Position numbers and translations under genes: made by a program. Positions 23,079-35,996 of a DNA stretch of 64,000 bases are shown in pieces (the first letter of the stretch is position 1; the number at the start of each line of letters is the position of its first letter). The DNA lies in assembly GCA_037447655.1 (NCBI GenBank), contig JBBHKE010001154.1:162415-226414 (forward strand), given 5' to 3'. The stretch is from Zygnema cylindricum (Eukaryota; Streptophyta; Zygnematophyceae; Zygnematales; Zygnemataceae). A model generated the notes under the pieces. It searched no databases. It was not told the origin of the DNA and was given only the letters and a program-made list of their open reading frames with translations.

Positions 23079-23190
23079 TGACGACTGCAGATCTTGGGAC
23101 AATTGTTGACGTCTACAAACACAGCGACGGTTGTAGACGTCGAGTTTTTTGTGACATTGTAGATGATTAGTGTTTTGTGACATTGTGAAG

Positions 23191-25377
23191 TCTATGCTCA
23201 CTCTTGACGTCATTAATACCATAACTTTCCGCCATGGCTTACCAATTTATTTTTTTAATCTTTTATCACTTGATAGGACATCAAACTACGACCAAAGGTA
23301 TTTTAAAAAAAAAGGTTTTTCATTTAATACCACCTATTGTTGTATTTCATACCAAGAAGAGAGAAAGAGGAGCGGCAAAGTGGGAGTGAAAGAGTGAGAC
23401 GGAGATGACGTATACTTTTGCAAAGGACCCATGAATGAAAGTGGAGGTCCGAGACCCCAGTTTTACGTACATGCTCATCAATGTTTTGTGTATATACACA
23501 TGACGAGAAGAAAAATAAATGGCGTGTTCTCTCCCTCGTGCAAAAAAAAAATGAAAATGTGAGACGCGTGCGACAACGTTTTCCTACTCGTCGCTTAACT
23601 GCAAGTTTTAATAAAATCAACATTTTTGCATCAGAAGTTTGGAAACTAACTTGCGTGACGTGGCAATGAGAGAGTTGTTTTAAGTTAAAACATTTCACAA
23701 AATATACATGGATTCTTACACATTTTTCGTACCGCGAAATATTTTATAATTGCAAATTTAATTTAAAAATAAAAACAATTGAAAAAAACATGGCGAAAAA
23801 AAAATCGATATCATTTGTTTCTTATCACTATAACATCAGTTTGATAACTACTAACAGTTATTGCAAGGTTCGTACCATACACTTGTACATATTATTCAAT
23901 GGTGCTAAAATTGTGTCTTTCCGTTATAGAGTACGTAACAGATTGTCGTACCTGGCATACAAAACTATATACAATGAGAAATACCATAAAGTATATTATA
24001 AAGTACTACAATATAGCGTACTGTGTGTTATTCATCTTATAGCCAATAAAGAATTTGTTGGTCTTATAGCGATATATCTAGACCCGTCACCGATCCATAA
24101 GTGATAACTATCGATATCAATTTTATCGCGATAAGTTTTTCATGGGGATATATGTTACCTATACAATGACACTCCACCCAGTGCTCCTTCAAAGGAACAA
24201 GAAGAAGCGTGTGACAATGAGGAGTTGATACATATGGCGATGAAGAAAGAAAAGAACTACGCGACATTTTAGTCGAAATTTTCCACAAAAGGCGTAAAGT
24301 TTATGTAAAGTTTATTTTTTGTTATTGTTTGTAGTATATAAAATATAGAAATCAGGTCTTGATAGAGATTTCGCAAACGTTTTTAGTGTTTTTGTTTGAT
24401 ACACACAAATGTGAGGTCAAACAATGAGAGAAAACTAGTGAAACATTGCGTAGTTAGCTAAATGTTGACCATGTCTGCTTTTTTTAAGCATATTCATGAC
24501 TTTATGGAGTTTTAATTGAAATAACAAATAATAATTTTTAATTTTTATGTTTTGCATTATTTTTTTTTTAAATTCGTCTTTATTACTCCCCATGCCCTAC
24601 TCTTTGCCTATCACTTTTACCAATCATTTACTTTCTCACTCTATCTTTTATGATCTTTGTCTTTATTACTCCACATGCCCTACTCTTTAACTATCACGCT
24701 ATCATTTACTCTCTCACTATATTTATTTTCATACGGCCTTTCCATTGGTCTTTTTATCATTTTTTTATATTGTGTGCCTCATTTTTTGTGTTTTTTGGTC
24801 TTTTTTCCTCTCTTCGCTCGGTTCTCTCTGTCTCAAACTTTGTTTTTGTGAGAGTTTTTCTGTTGTCTATGTCATTATCTCCCTATCTATTTTTGTGTCT
24901 CATTTAATTATGTCTCTTTTTTAATGTGTCTATATCTATCTCTCCATTAAAGTTTATTTTCCCATTTCTCTAAGCAAATTTCCTACTTGCCGCCTCCCAC
25001 TATTTTTTATATCACTCTACTCTATATATGATTTCTCAAAATATTTATTGTCAATATAAGTCAAGTTTTATGTATTAAACCCAACTATTTATTTCATATT
25101 GTTACCATACAAGTATTTTGAACGATGTGGATAGACATGGTTTTCGAGGATAAATATTGATGTGAAACTAAACTTCTTTATCTAATTTATGGTCACGTCA
25201 AGAGGCTCCAATAGGAAAGGTGTTAAAAAAAACATGTACTTTATAGATAAACCTATACAATTTATTTTCCCCGTTGTCATTCGAAAAAAATAGGACATTG
25301 ATTTTAATTTTACTCAACTAAAACCGACACTTCTCTTCTATTATAATCGCAATTTTTTTATATAATAAGTATTTTTG

Positions 25378-25428
<51 letters not shown>

Positions 25429-28250
25429 TAGTTTGAGTCTTTTCATTTTCATTTTTGTTTTCATTAATATTACTATTCATATTGTAGGGTGAGGGATTGT
25501 TGGTCAGTGTTTTATGAAAATGTTTTTTTTTTCATTTACACTATTATTTTCTTCAACTTTGCTTGACCCAATAATACTAATCACAAATAAGTTTTGTACA
25601 TGCTTTTGTGTGTTATTTTCATTAACACCTATTTTTATTATATTTATGTGTAAAAACCTTCTCCAAATGTGTCAAATAATTCTTTGTTTAAGATATTTGA
25701 CTTGTACATTACCCAATTTTTTGTATTCCCGCTTCAAATTTTTGCTAACTTTTATGTTTTATGTTTTAAAGGTATTTAAAGATATTTTTTGACTTTTGGT
25801 ATCATTTTTTATAAATTTTGATCACTTATTTTTTCTCCAATCGAAGACTTGTGAATCTCTAATTTCCCCCCTCAAGGCGATGCAATGTATCCCTCAATAT
25901 TCACGTTTCGTATTTCATCTACTTTATAAAAAATAAACATTAATGTCTAACTTTCAATTTATTTGTCATATGTGGATAGAGAGCTTAATCAAATATCATA
26001 TAAGTTTAATTTTCCATTTTCATTCCGTACAATTTTTTAATTTTATATTTGACTTTTGTTTCTTTCTTCCCCATCGTAAATTGACCACCATTTAGACTAG
26101 CTTGTTTTTTGGCCAAAGGCCATTGTTTCAAATATCCACCTCACATCTCTCTATTTTTTTCTAACTCACCCTCTCGATGTATATGCAACACACTCATAAA
26201 TACCGTCCAATGTCAAGTTTTCATTTTCATTAATTACAAAATTTATATTTTTATCATGCTCGCGCTTCTTTATTCTTTGTTTCTCCACTCATTGACTACT
26301 ATTTTAATTAGTATACTTTTCGGCTAAAATGCATTGTTTCAAATGCCACGTCGCATCTCCGTATTTTTTTGAATAATACCGTTTTGATATGTAAGAAATA
26401 CATATACCTCATAACTAAATTATTTTATTATTGAATACAATATTGGATACAACAATAACTCGAGGTTTGAAGTATTTTGAATTATTATATTGTTGTTTAT
26501 AATGTATATTATAATGTAATTAATTAAATTAATTATTTTTATTTAATAACAACGAATATTATAAATTTCTAACTAATTATGTTTTTTTTTTACTTATACA
26601 TTCGAGCTTTGTTTGTACTTTCTGTTTGATACACAGATTACCTATTTTTATTTCCATTATATATTTTGTCATAGGTGAGGATTTGAATTGCAATAAGCAA
26701 TGGTTAATGGTTCAATGTTTGTGCTAAGTCTAACTTATTTATCTTGTCGTTTGTAATTATTTCAGATTGGAAGTTGTTGTTTTCCCTTATTAAAAACAAA
26801 CACTTTAAACCCTTCAATTGAATTTGATTGTTTTACATTTAATTAACCTAACTTTAATTTTATCATCACTTTGGTTAATTGATTTTACTCACTTTTATAT
26901 TGTTGTTTGCATTGCTTACTTCGTCATATGTGAGGAATTAAAGTTCGTAATTAGTACAAGTTGGTAGCCTAGGCTTTGTATCTAGTTAACCAACACCCAT
27001 TTCACTTATATTGTTGCCACTAAAGCCACTTCATTCTATAAACATATAATTATATTATTTTGCTCATTTTCTTATGACAAATCACACTTTTTTTGGATGG
27101 TTGACAATATTTTTTGTGACCACAAACCCTTACATTGTGGAGTAGCCCAACCATATTATTTCTGTCCGTTTAGGGCAAACAAAATTATAATAGCAAGACG
27201 AGGAATATTGAATGAGATAACGTTCTCAAAAAAAATACAAAAGACTTATAACTACCCCATAAAAACATCATGTTGTAAAAAACGAAGACTAAATAAGATA
27301 TTTACTACGATATTCCACGTTTAAAAAATCATGAGTAGTTCCTCTACAAATTTCATCCCACCTTTGTGAGCGTGAGTTGGTAGGAGCTGACTTTAAAAAA
27401 TGGCGGCAACCATAACTTTGGTTTTCAAATCTTTATTTTCTTAAAAGGAAAAAGAACTTAGTTTCATTTTTATTTAAAAAGTTAAACTTAAATTCGAGAA
27501 GAAAAAAATACGACAAATGTTGGAGGTCAAAAGATAACAAATGAGACGTGATCGGAAATTATTCAATAAATATTTTATGGTGGTTATGTGTTGATTCGAT
27601 TCCACAATGTACGAAAACACATAACCTATGCCACATATAAGGTTATTGTCACCTGCCAATTGTGGATTGTATCTGACTAAATCAATAGGATGTGTGTACG
27701 ATTGACAATACGATATTATAGCCGATATATCCCGAGTTCACATGGTCAACGTTTGAACATGTGAGAAAAGGTTCGGGCGATTTCCCCCCGTCCTTTTTAC
27801 CTAAGGATCAAGTATGAGTGTGCCTTCATGTGTTGACGCACTCATTTTCCTGTGTCGACGCCATTATTTGTCGCTTTTTCTAACGTTTGTAAAAAAATAA
27901 CGAGAAGTTTTAATGGGGATTGATACATTTCATACACTACAATATTTAAAAGCCATCCAAAAGAATAGTTGACATTGATTAAACCCTACCTCCTTGGCTT
28001 AAAGGAAAAAAATGAATTATTAACTATATTTGAAGTTTTCTGTACCAAAATGTACGTTTTGAAATACAAATGTACAAAAAGTCATTTTATGTAACTGTGC
28101 ACGCATGTGAATGTGCACTGGATAAAAGAGACGCAAACCCGAATATTCAGATTTTGGCGTACGAATTGTTAGATTTTGTAGGGATACATATATTGATGTA
28201 GCAATCAGTACGGCGGGCATTTATTATTGAAAAAACCCCAAATTAGAGTT
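23191..28250. other. AT-rich intergenic region, no gene recognised
   Basis: About 5 kb with no recognisable protein domain, RNA gene or intact element on either strand. Visible local structures are a roughly 80-base tandem duplication at about 24577-24730 (TTTATTACTCC(C/A)CATGCCC), a (GA)n run at 25381-25424, and a two-fold repeat at 26106-26160 and 26318-26370 sharing CATTGTTTCAAAT. It probably consists of old, unrecognisable repeats. Confidence 0.55.
25381..25424. repeat. (GA)n microsatellite
   Basis: A pure GA dinucleotide run of about 22 units. Confidence 0.97.
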
Positions 28251-28269
28251 AGTGATCAATTAGCATATA

Positions 28270-28363
28270 TGTTTTTTTTTTTTTTAGTTCCCAATTAGCG
28301 TTAATAACACTAATATATTTTTTACGCTATGTATTCCTTCACTCTAATAGCCATTCAAGGTGT
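28270..28363 (+). mobile_element. Right part of a CACCG-type MITE
   Basis: Ends CTCTAATAGCCATTCAAGGTG followed by TA, the same terminal form as the next element. Upstream it has the family's TTAGCGTTAATAACACTAAT. The left end is not resolved. It lies immediately before the complete copy at 28370. Confidence 0.45.
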
Positions 28364-28369
28364 ACAGTA

Positions 28370-28567
28370 CACCGCCAATCACTATTAGAGTATATAACGC
28401 TAATTCGGTGACCCTAAATTTTGACCCCAAAACCTGAAATAGAATTAATAAAGTTATTTAAGGACGTGGACTATAATCTACCACGTCTCAGTCACTAAAT
28501 TAGAATCCATAACGCCAATTGTTTTTAGAGGCTATTTAATCCTTGACTCTTATACCGATTGACGGTG
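28370..28567 (+). mobile_element. Complete CACCG-type MITE with TA target duplication
   Basis: A 198-base element. The left end CACCGCCAATCACTATTAGA and right end CTTATACCGATTGACGGTG are inverted repeats flanked by TA on both sides. The interior contains TTTAAGGACGTGGAC and CACTAAATTAGAAT, shared with the copy at 33668. TA duplication and short TIRs suggest Tc1/mariner-type mobilisation. No transposase is present. Confidence 0.75.
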
Positions 28568-28718
28568 TACTGTTTTGTTGTTTAAACCTTTAGCGAATTA
28601 GCGAAACAAAAACACCGGTTACATTCTATTGGGAACGGTTTCGGCCCAAACCTGGTAAGGGCAAAGTAAAATTTTGGAAACCTTACGGTGCGTTTGTGAT
28701 CCACTTAAGAATGGGCTA

Positions 28719-28873
28719 CACCGCGAATCGTTATTAGTGTCAACGACACTAATAAAGGTTCTTAAAATTTTGATTTTTTTCCCAAAATAGTATACGTGAT
28801 TTTAATTTTTTCTTGACTATAATTGAGGTTCCGTACAAAATAGCGTCAATACCGAAAGTACAACAATGTATAA
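28719..28873 (+). mobile_element. Left part of a CACCG-type MITE
   Basis: Begins TA then CACCGCGAATCGTTATTAG, identical to the left end at 33668. The right terminus is missing; the sequence runs into an LTR fragment at 28874. Confidence 0.55.
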
Positions 28874-29060
28874 TGTTGATATTTGAGTATTTTATAGGTC
28901 TGTATTAGGATAGAAAAAGAGCTGAGGAGGTCTGCCTCTAACTCCCTTTTTCCAAGCTCCCATACTTGTTGTAGTCACTGAAGGCTGGATAGGGAGCTAG
29001 AGCCATGGCTGCCTAGGCTCTCTAGAGAAGACAGGGGGTAAATTAGGTAGACTTATCAGA
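28874..29060 (+). repeat. Truncated copia LTR fragment
   Basis: Begins TGTTGATATTTGAGTATTTT and shares GCTAGAGCCATGGCTGCCTA with the LTRs at 48049 and 5784. Only about the first 190 bases are present before the LINE-like copy begins. No target duplication is visible. Confidence 0.75.
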
Positions 29061-29061
29061 G

Positions 29062-30936
29062 CACGGCGACGATCCATAACCGTAACAGTCGATCGGAGGA
29101 GAATAGAAGCCTGCACTCGCTGTAGAGCCACAGATAAGCGTTGACGGTAAAAAGAAGTAAGGACCGAAGGAGGAGGGCTCCCAGGTCCTCGACGCTCGAA
29201 AGCACGACGTGCACAAGTACGGAGAAACTCGTCCAGTGCAACACCCAAACAACCAAATATCTCGACCGCCATCGGAATAAAGTCATCCATAATGTCCGGT
29301 GGGCATAATCACGCTCCTTCGCCTTGAAGCGTCACGAGATGCCACCCCAAGATGTCGAGCCGCCTGACCAACAGCTGTAGCTGAAGTAGGGTTCGCTACA
29401 ACAATATCACCGAAAATGCGACGGGCACCATCAAGCAAAACAACATCGATCCAACGCGAGGGAATAATATGAGAAACCTCTCGACACACAGAAAAGCCCC
29501 CTTCTGAAGCGATAGTGGCAACAATGTCTCAAATAGTGTCGTGCGCCTGGATCAAATCTCCCCCATGGGAGCAACGAAGCAAATAGACACCATCGGGCCC
29601 CAAGACACGACCACATGCACAAAGAAGAGAGCCAAGTAAAGGAGGATGGGGGAGGCCAAGGCGAAACCGAAGGGCGGTGGTGAACTGAGCTGGTGAGAAT
29701 CGGAGAGTGGACGAATTAGGTGTGGCAAAAAGCCAAGACCCAGAACCAGGTCCACCACAAGAGAGAAGACGGGCACGAGAAGAATCGGAGGGAAGCGCCT
29801 TGAAAAGCTCGGATTTAATGGTGGTGACAACCAGATCGGAAATCGATTCATGGACACGCTCAACAGATTTTGTAACAAGGGTCGAGAAAATTGGCACATC
29901 CACAAGAGAATGGGGAGGAAGAGAACGTGACGCGTCCAATAGAGATCGCTGGAAGGTGAACACACCGTCTAAAACCCGGGGGATAAAAGTAGCTAGAACG
30001 GGGGTGTCCCCAACTAAGAAATGGGAAACAAGAGTAGAGGCAATAAGGCACCAACTTCCCAAATAGGCAGCGGGAGCTACACGAGCGGTCGATAATAGAC
30101 CCAACCCCCCAGTAGAGACAACGGTCGATAATAGACCCAACCAGGGAGGGATGCCTGAATGCGGGCCGATGGCCCAAACTCGCGATTGAATGCCCCGCGA
30201 CCTAATAGAGTGTGGAGGACGTCCATGAGGCGATCGTCAAAAGCCGAGAGAGAGGAGACAATTGTCGAGGTGGGAGGGGAAGTACAAGTGAGGTTAGAAG
30301 GGCGGTGGGGAAAACACCTGGTTAATATAGCAAAAGCAACTTGGGGATCGAGAAGGTGAGGAATGTCGTCCACTTGGGCTAGATCTGTCTGTAAAGCATC
30401 ATCAAGGAATTGGGTCACGAAAGTATCCGAACCAAGGGGGCAACCAAGCACACGAATGCCATCGGGGGAGAAGGGGTTTGAAAACCAAGAGGGGTAGTAA
30501 ACAAAAGTGGAATATCCTGAAGAGACCAAATAACACACTTTGACGGCTAAACTGAAAGGTTGAGTTCGGCTAAACGTTCCCTGAAAAAATCATATGCCAA
30601 CACGACTTGTTCTCTTGGCCCAATAATGTGTGTACCATCTGCGATCGAAGGGAAAAGGCAAGAAGGGAAGGCAGCTGCAGAGGCACGAAGGGCCCGGTAA
30701 TGGGCAAGGGCGACAAAGGTCCGCCGAGAGGGTCACCTTAGCGAGTTCCAGTAGCAGAGGAGAAAAGAATAAGATCACCATCGGTCGAGAAGGAAAGGCT
30801 GCTTGTCAAAGAATAGAAAGCCCTCACAAAGGGGAATAATTGGACAATCGGAGATGGAGCCGCCATAAGCTCTGAAAAAATCACGTTCTGATCCACCGTA
30901 TTAAATGCATTAGAAACGTCGACTTGAAGGACTGTC
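29062..30936 (-). pseudogene. Second LINE-like reverse transcriptase copy, truncated
   Basis: Homologous to the copy split at 4880-5783 and 12214-14340, but truncated at both ends. The 5' end stops just inside the palm (VLQVDVSNAFNTVDQ) and the 3' end lacks the final residues and tail. The catalytic Asp pair has become Asp-Gly (IADGTHII, near 30630-30650). A short duplication around 30060-30145 repeats a GWVYYRP-type stretch. Frameshifts are present. It shows the sequence across the site where copia A interrupted the other copy. Confidence 0.82.
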
Positions 30937-33031
30937 CTTTTTTCCTGTCTGATAATTCCGAAATATCGGAGGAACAGGTCGACAATTACCAGCAAGGTTC
31001 CGTACAAGCTTCTCCGAAAGGAAAATATGTACGTAATGTCGTAGGTGACACCGAAATTTGGCCCGAAAATAGCTGCCACGAAACTCGAACACAAAAAAAA
31101 AGAAACAACCAATGGGAGGACTAAAGGCTAAAAAGACTCTTAAAAAAATAAAAGAAGAGTGTCATTAGAAAGAGTTGCGTAACGCTTCATGGTGACGTCG
31201 GGTTACCGTTGGCTTGTTTCGGAAATATTCACAACATTTTTGGGGGAATTTTTCGGTAAAGTTTTTCCGACGAAATAACCGGAAACAAATTGTCGACGAA
31301 CGAATTTTTTACATAATTTTTACCTCCGCCTGTTGCGGCCAGTAGAATATATTTTGTGATAATGCGACAAACGACTGCAGGATGCTACAGCACAGTCGAG
31401 AAAACGAGGGTGTGGCCCCAATCAGCGTGCTCGCGCGTGCGAAAAAACGCACGGTTCAGTACTGGACAGTACAGTACTGTACTGTAATGTAGTGTCGTTC
31501 CTGTAAAATATCCAAAGTTCGGACTGCGATTGAACAACCTGTTAAACAGTATGGAACAACAGTTAGCAGTTTGTCATGAAGTAAAAAGTACTCTCATTGG
31601 TTCTCGCTTCCTTGTCGTTTATTTCTCTATATTTATTTGTTTCCCTCAATATTTTGATGTTTTCGTCATCTGGCTGCCCGTTTGTCCACGCTCGCTACAC
31701 GGGATTGGCTCATTCGCACCACAGACAGGGGACCAAATAACGAGTGGATATTCACCCGCTTTCCACTGGCTCTGCCCCAGCCAACAGCAATACGCCACTG
31801 GAAATTTTCCGGATAAGCCTGATCCTATTCCTCGATCTCTCCCATACCTCCACGACGTCACACGTGTGATTACCTGGCTCACAATTCTACCTATTAAAAC
31901 CTTTTTTTTTTTTTTTTTGGTGGAAAAAGTTTCAGAAGCTTTTTGGTTGAATGGAATGATTGAGAGTTAGGGCTTTTGCGAGCTCTGTTAGGTTCAGATT
32001 GTAGAGTTTTTGAATGTGATGTCAGTTGTAAAAAACTGACAAGATGATTAGTTTTAGGATGTAGGACCTCCTGGTAAAAGCTGTATTTATTGCTACCTTA
32101 CTTTAACAGGTTGCTCCAAGTTATCCGCTCTTCATTCTTGTCCCTTAACCATGATGCAGTTTGCTGTGACGTACAATGCCTGTACAATGTCTTCTGTGGC
32201 AATTTCCATTTTTGCAAATTCTTGCAAATGTCTGTGAGCTGATGCAAATGTAACTTTCCTGCATTCTTTGAAATGTTTGTCAGCTGGATTTCTTTCACTT
32301 GAACCAATAGCAGTTGCGATAGTCAGAATGTTTTGTTCTCGCGGTAAAGAGCTTTATTGAATGAATTTCATGTGATAACGATTTTACAAGCTAAAATCTC
32401 TTTCAAAAATCAATGAGATGTACGGAAATTCTGTCGATTTCCGATAAGGTATGGTCGGGGAAACTATTTCCAACGCCATTTCATCTGTTCAATGTACGGA
32501 TCCGTCAAGTGAATAGCTCCAATTTTTAAGAAGCTGTGCGGGCTACAGGGAGAGGCGGAGAGCTGAAGTGGAGAGAGAGAGCTGGGTCCAGTCATTGCTA
32601 CAATCATAAATGCATGTTCTGTTTTGACACACGAATTACTGTTCTTTCATTTTTCAGCTCATAGGTTTTGAAATGGTAATTTACAATTGCATTTAAAAGC
32701 TTGATTGTCCAAATATATAACTTCCTTGGAGATGGAAAGGGAGGGGGAGAGGGAGAGGGTGTGGAGTATACTTACATTCTCCAGCAAAAATGAGCATGAT
32801 AGGTTAAGGGGAATGGAAGAGCAGTTTAAGGGAACATCTGGTTTCTTTTATTCTATCTTGTCACGTCTCATTAATAAATTATGTACATGGGGAATTATGG
32901 TAAACGCTATTTTCAATATCCTTACCATCTTATAGCTAGACATTATGGAGGACATGTAAATAGATAAATATATGCATAAATAGAAAAAAAAGTGGCGGTA
33001 AGAGTGAATAGCGTAACCATGAAGTCCCCTA
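30937..33031. other. Intergenic, possibly promoter-like, no gene recognised
   Basis: The 31300-31970 part is less AT-rich and includes CACACGTGTGATT at about 31860 and a GTAC-palindrome cluster at 31457-31490 (ACAGTACTGTACTGT). It could be the control region of an unrecognised transcript, but no exon chain with known protein similarity could be assembled on either strand. Confidence 0.35.
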
Positions 33032-33255
33032 CATCGTGTATCGCTAACAGTGTTTAATTGTTTATGCTTTTTTCGCCACTCAAAGCATCTTTTGTCCATA
33101 CACGCTTGTCGGATTCTGGATCTGACGGTTGCCATTGTAAGCCAAGATTCTCACCTTCCGATTGGCGTCTTCATGTGAAAATTGGACAAGCGTGTACGGA
33201 GAAAAGATGTTTAGAGTGGCGGAAGAGTTATTAACACTAATAGCGATGCACGGTG
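33032..33255. mobile_element. Foldback MITE (CACCG subfamily)
   Basis: The left arm contains CGCCACTCAAAGCATCTTTT and CATACACGCTTGTC; the right arm contains GGACAAGCGTGTACGGAG and AAGATGTTTAGAGTGGCG. The outer ends resemble CATCGTGTATCGCTA and its complement. It can fold into an almost full-length hairpin and matches the structure at 14485-14699. Confidence 0.7.
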
Positions 33256-33667
33256 TTCTATTCGGGTAGTTCTATTCGCTCCACGTCACCCTAATAGTCG
33301 CCTTACACGCGTCTGGTACACAGTGAATCGCTATCAGTAGTAAGGAATTATTTTTAGTAAAGAAAAATAGAGTTATAAGTGTTTTTAACTCTATTTTGGG
33401 TTCAAGGGCCTAACGCCAACTAAAATTAAAGCTAATTTGTACATCTAACAACCATTGCTAGTTTGGATACTACACTATTTACTCACTTTGGATTTGATGT
33501 GGAACACAATCATGCGCTAAAGTATGTTCTCCTCCACGCGAGCAACGAAGTAGATGAGTCAATGACCTTTTGAAGCAATAGGTCAGTTACAAACACAATG
33601 AGGGCGCTCCTTTTTAAAAGCAAAGGGTGAAGCAAACGAAACGTAGATGCAAGGAAAATGCAAACTA

Positions 33668-33866
33668 CACCGCGAATCGTTATTAGCCTTGTGTACGCTA
33701 TATCGGCACCCCAAATTTTTGACATTGATACCTTAAATATAATAAATTACACTATTTAAGGACGTGGACCATAACCTGCCATGTCTCCTTGCACTAAATT
33801 AGAATGAATGACGCTAATTTTTTCTTTACTCTAATTATTTCTTTAGTCTAATAACGATTCGCGGTG
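33668..33866 (+). mobile_element. Complete CACCG-type MITE, perfect TIRs
   Basis: 199 bases with perfect inverted ends CACCGCGAATCGTTATTAG and its complement, flanked by TA. The ends extend as CTACACC/GGTGTAG. This is the best preserved family member here and probably the youngest. Non-autonomous, Tc1/mariner-like by its TA duplication. Confidence 0.85.
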
Positions 33867-35879
33867 TAGTCATAAGTCAAACAAAGTGTCGAAAAAGTTG
33901 ATGTGGCTTGCAACCAAGCACCGGCTCTTAGTCGGAACACGAACATAAACGAGCAAGCAAATAAACAGATGGTACCGAGCGCGCGTGTACCTTTTGTGTC
34001 TTTAAGAGATTATGTAATGAATGTGCGCTACAGCAGATGGTAGTTGTTGTCGCTAATGTGAGGTGGAAAAGGACAAAGATAGTACGTGATTTTAGGCGTA
34101 TGGCGGGAGAACTGGTCGAGTCGAGAGAAGAGCCTGACGGAAGGGGGATAGGTTTTCCTCCACTCTAGGGATGACCTGACTCTAGGGAAACCAGAATAGA
34201 GACATCATGAATAGTGAAACGAGAAGTGTCCACCAAAGCCCAACTTCCCAAATACGCATCTAGGCCAACTTTAGCCAAAGGATTTAAGCATAAACCGCCA
34301 TTGGAAATTAAGAGGCTAGCTCGTTGACAGGCAAACGATCCCTCCCGTCAATTGAAAATCTCATGCCCAAGCAGGGAAAAACGAAGATAACATACAGGGA
34401 TAAAGGAGAGCTCGTTCCACTTGTACATTGTAACATAATAGATAGAGAATAAAGAATACAATATGTGGGATTGGATGGGCCATAGTTAACCGACCAACCA
34501 AATGACACCAATCAAGTCAATTAAATTGAGAACCACGGAGCCGTCCAAAATAGGACTGAATGTACATATTTTTTTGCACAATGTTTGGAAGAATACACAT
34601 CATATATAAATCAGCCACTTTGCAAAAAGATTTTTAGGTATATCTCTTTATCCCATTTCTTTCATTAGGATATAGATTTGTCGATCAATACATAAACACG
34701 AGAAACATAAAGAGTTAAATGAAACAAGAACTTTATTGGTTGATCGTTAATCATCATGTAGTCATGCGGAGATGAGTCTTTTTTCCTTTGATTTACCCAA
34801 TTCATATCCTGACAGTTTTTCCATCGCAAGTTTTGTAGTAGAGTTTACTTTTCCATTTCGGGAGTGTAGATAGGTTAGGGGGTTTGACACTTGCTAGCCT
34901 ATACCTGTTTATTGGTCATATAACAAATTGTACATGTCACAAAACAGTAAATACTTTAAAAACGTATATATACTTCACCACATTCTCGGTATATTTTTTT
35001 AAGTTTGACAGTGTACTATATCTTCACCTTAATCTGCCTTTTATCCACTTCAGAACTCCAGTATTTTTCCATCGCTCACTTTTTAAACCAGGGTTTGAAT
35101 GGTAGATCCATTATGTTTTCATGTTTTGAATGTTTTCTATTGTCTTTCATAATTTGTATCTTTACCTTGTCCTTTTTGCTTGCCAATTGGTTTTTGTAGT
35201 GTTCCCAGCTTTTTGTAGTCTAATTTGTTTTCCCTCTTATTTGAGTATTCATGTAATCATATAATTTCATTGTTTATTTTAGCTTATTAATACATTTGTT
35301 TGATCTTGCGTGATATTTTCCACTTTCGTTTTGTCACATGAATTTTTGTTTCCATTTACCCATATGACCATCAAGCACTTTGATGAAAACATATAAACAC
35401 AAAATCCTATACAGTACATCATGAGTCGCAATTTTAATATAACTGATTCAATACCTGCTAATTTTACCCTCTGACCACAAAATAGCGTTGATCACACTAA
35501 TTGTTTTTTTCTTAACACTAATTCTTCAAACAGTTTAAACTCAGCCTAGTCATTGGGAAGAGTTTTAGAGTTGACACAACTAACATAAACCTGGGGCTAA
35601 TAATTTCTTTTCTCTGGTGGTGACACACTGGATAGTCGCTAAACTATTCTTAAACTCTAATTGCCAAAATTGCTGTTATCGCTTGTGGACTCCCCAAATG
35701 TCTATTCCAAATGGTTAAATAACTCTCGTAAACTGAGAAGCACTCCATAGTGATTAATTTTCTTTACCGAGAAAGACCTTAAAAAACCTGCAATTAGACT
35801 ACTCCGTAAATCTCGCCTAATATCCATGCACATATCATATTAATGATTCTAAATTAGGTACGTAATTAGGTAGATTATG
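33867..35879. other. Intergenic, no gene recognised
   Basis: AT-rich DNA with short ORFs lacking recognisable domains. A relic of the CACCG-family interior (ACCACAAAATAGCGTTGATC) is visible near 35478. Nothing else could be supported. Confidence 0.5.
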
Positions 35880-35996
35880 TGGACGATTGCGAATCGTTGG
35901 TGGAACTAGCATTTGTGTTAATAGTATTTTATGGTCAACGGTGAAAGAAAACCGGTGCAAAACTAGTGTTATCAACCTTAATATCGATTCACGGTG
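35880..35996 (+). mobile_element. Degraded CACCG-type MITE
   Basis: The left end holds GCGAATCGTTG and the right end reads TTAATATCGATTCACGGTG, similar to other family termini. The target duplication is not preserved. Confidence 0.45.

Noticed and set aside
21863-23222. Two overlapping minus-strand ORFs of about 410 residues with 28-residue repeats (YNRHKFYPRLQPSQ type)
   Set aside because: They are produced by the 28-bp minisatellite, whose unit lacks stops on that strand in all frames. Two frames are open over the same bases and there is no non-repeat conserved part.
26100-26380. Possible small membrane-protein ORFs in the AT-rich region
   Set aside because: Phe/Ile/Tyr-rich frames are expected from AT-rich DNA. 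No conserved motif or codon pattern is visible.
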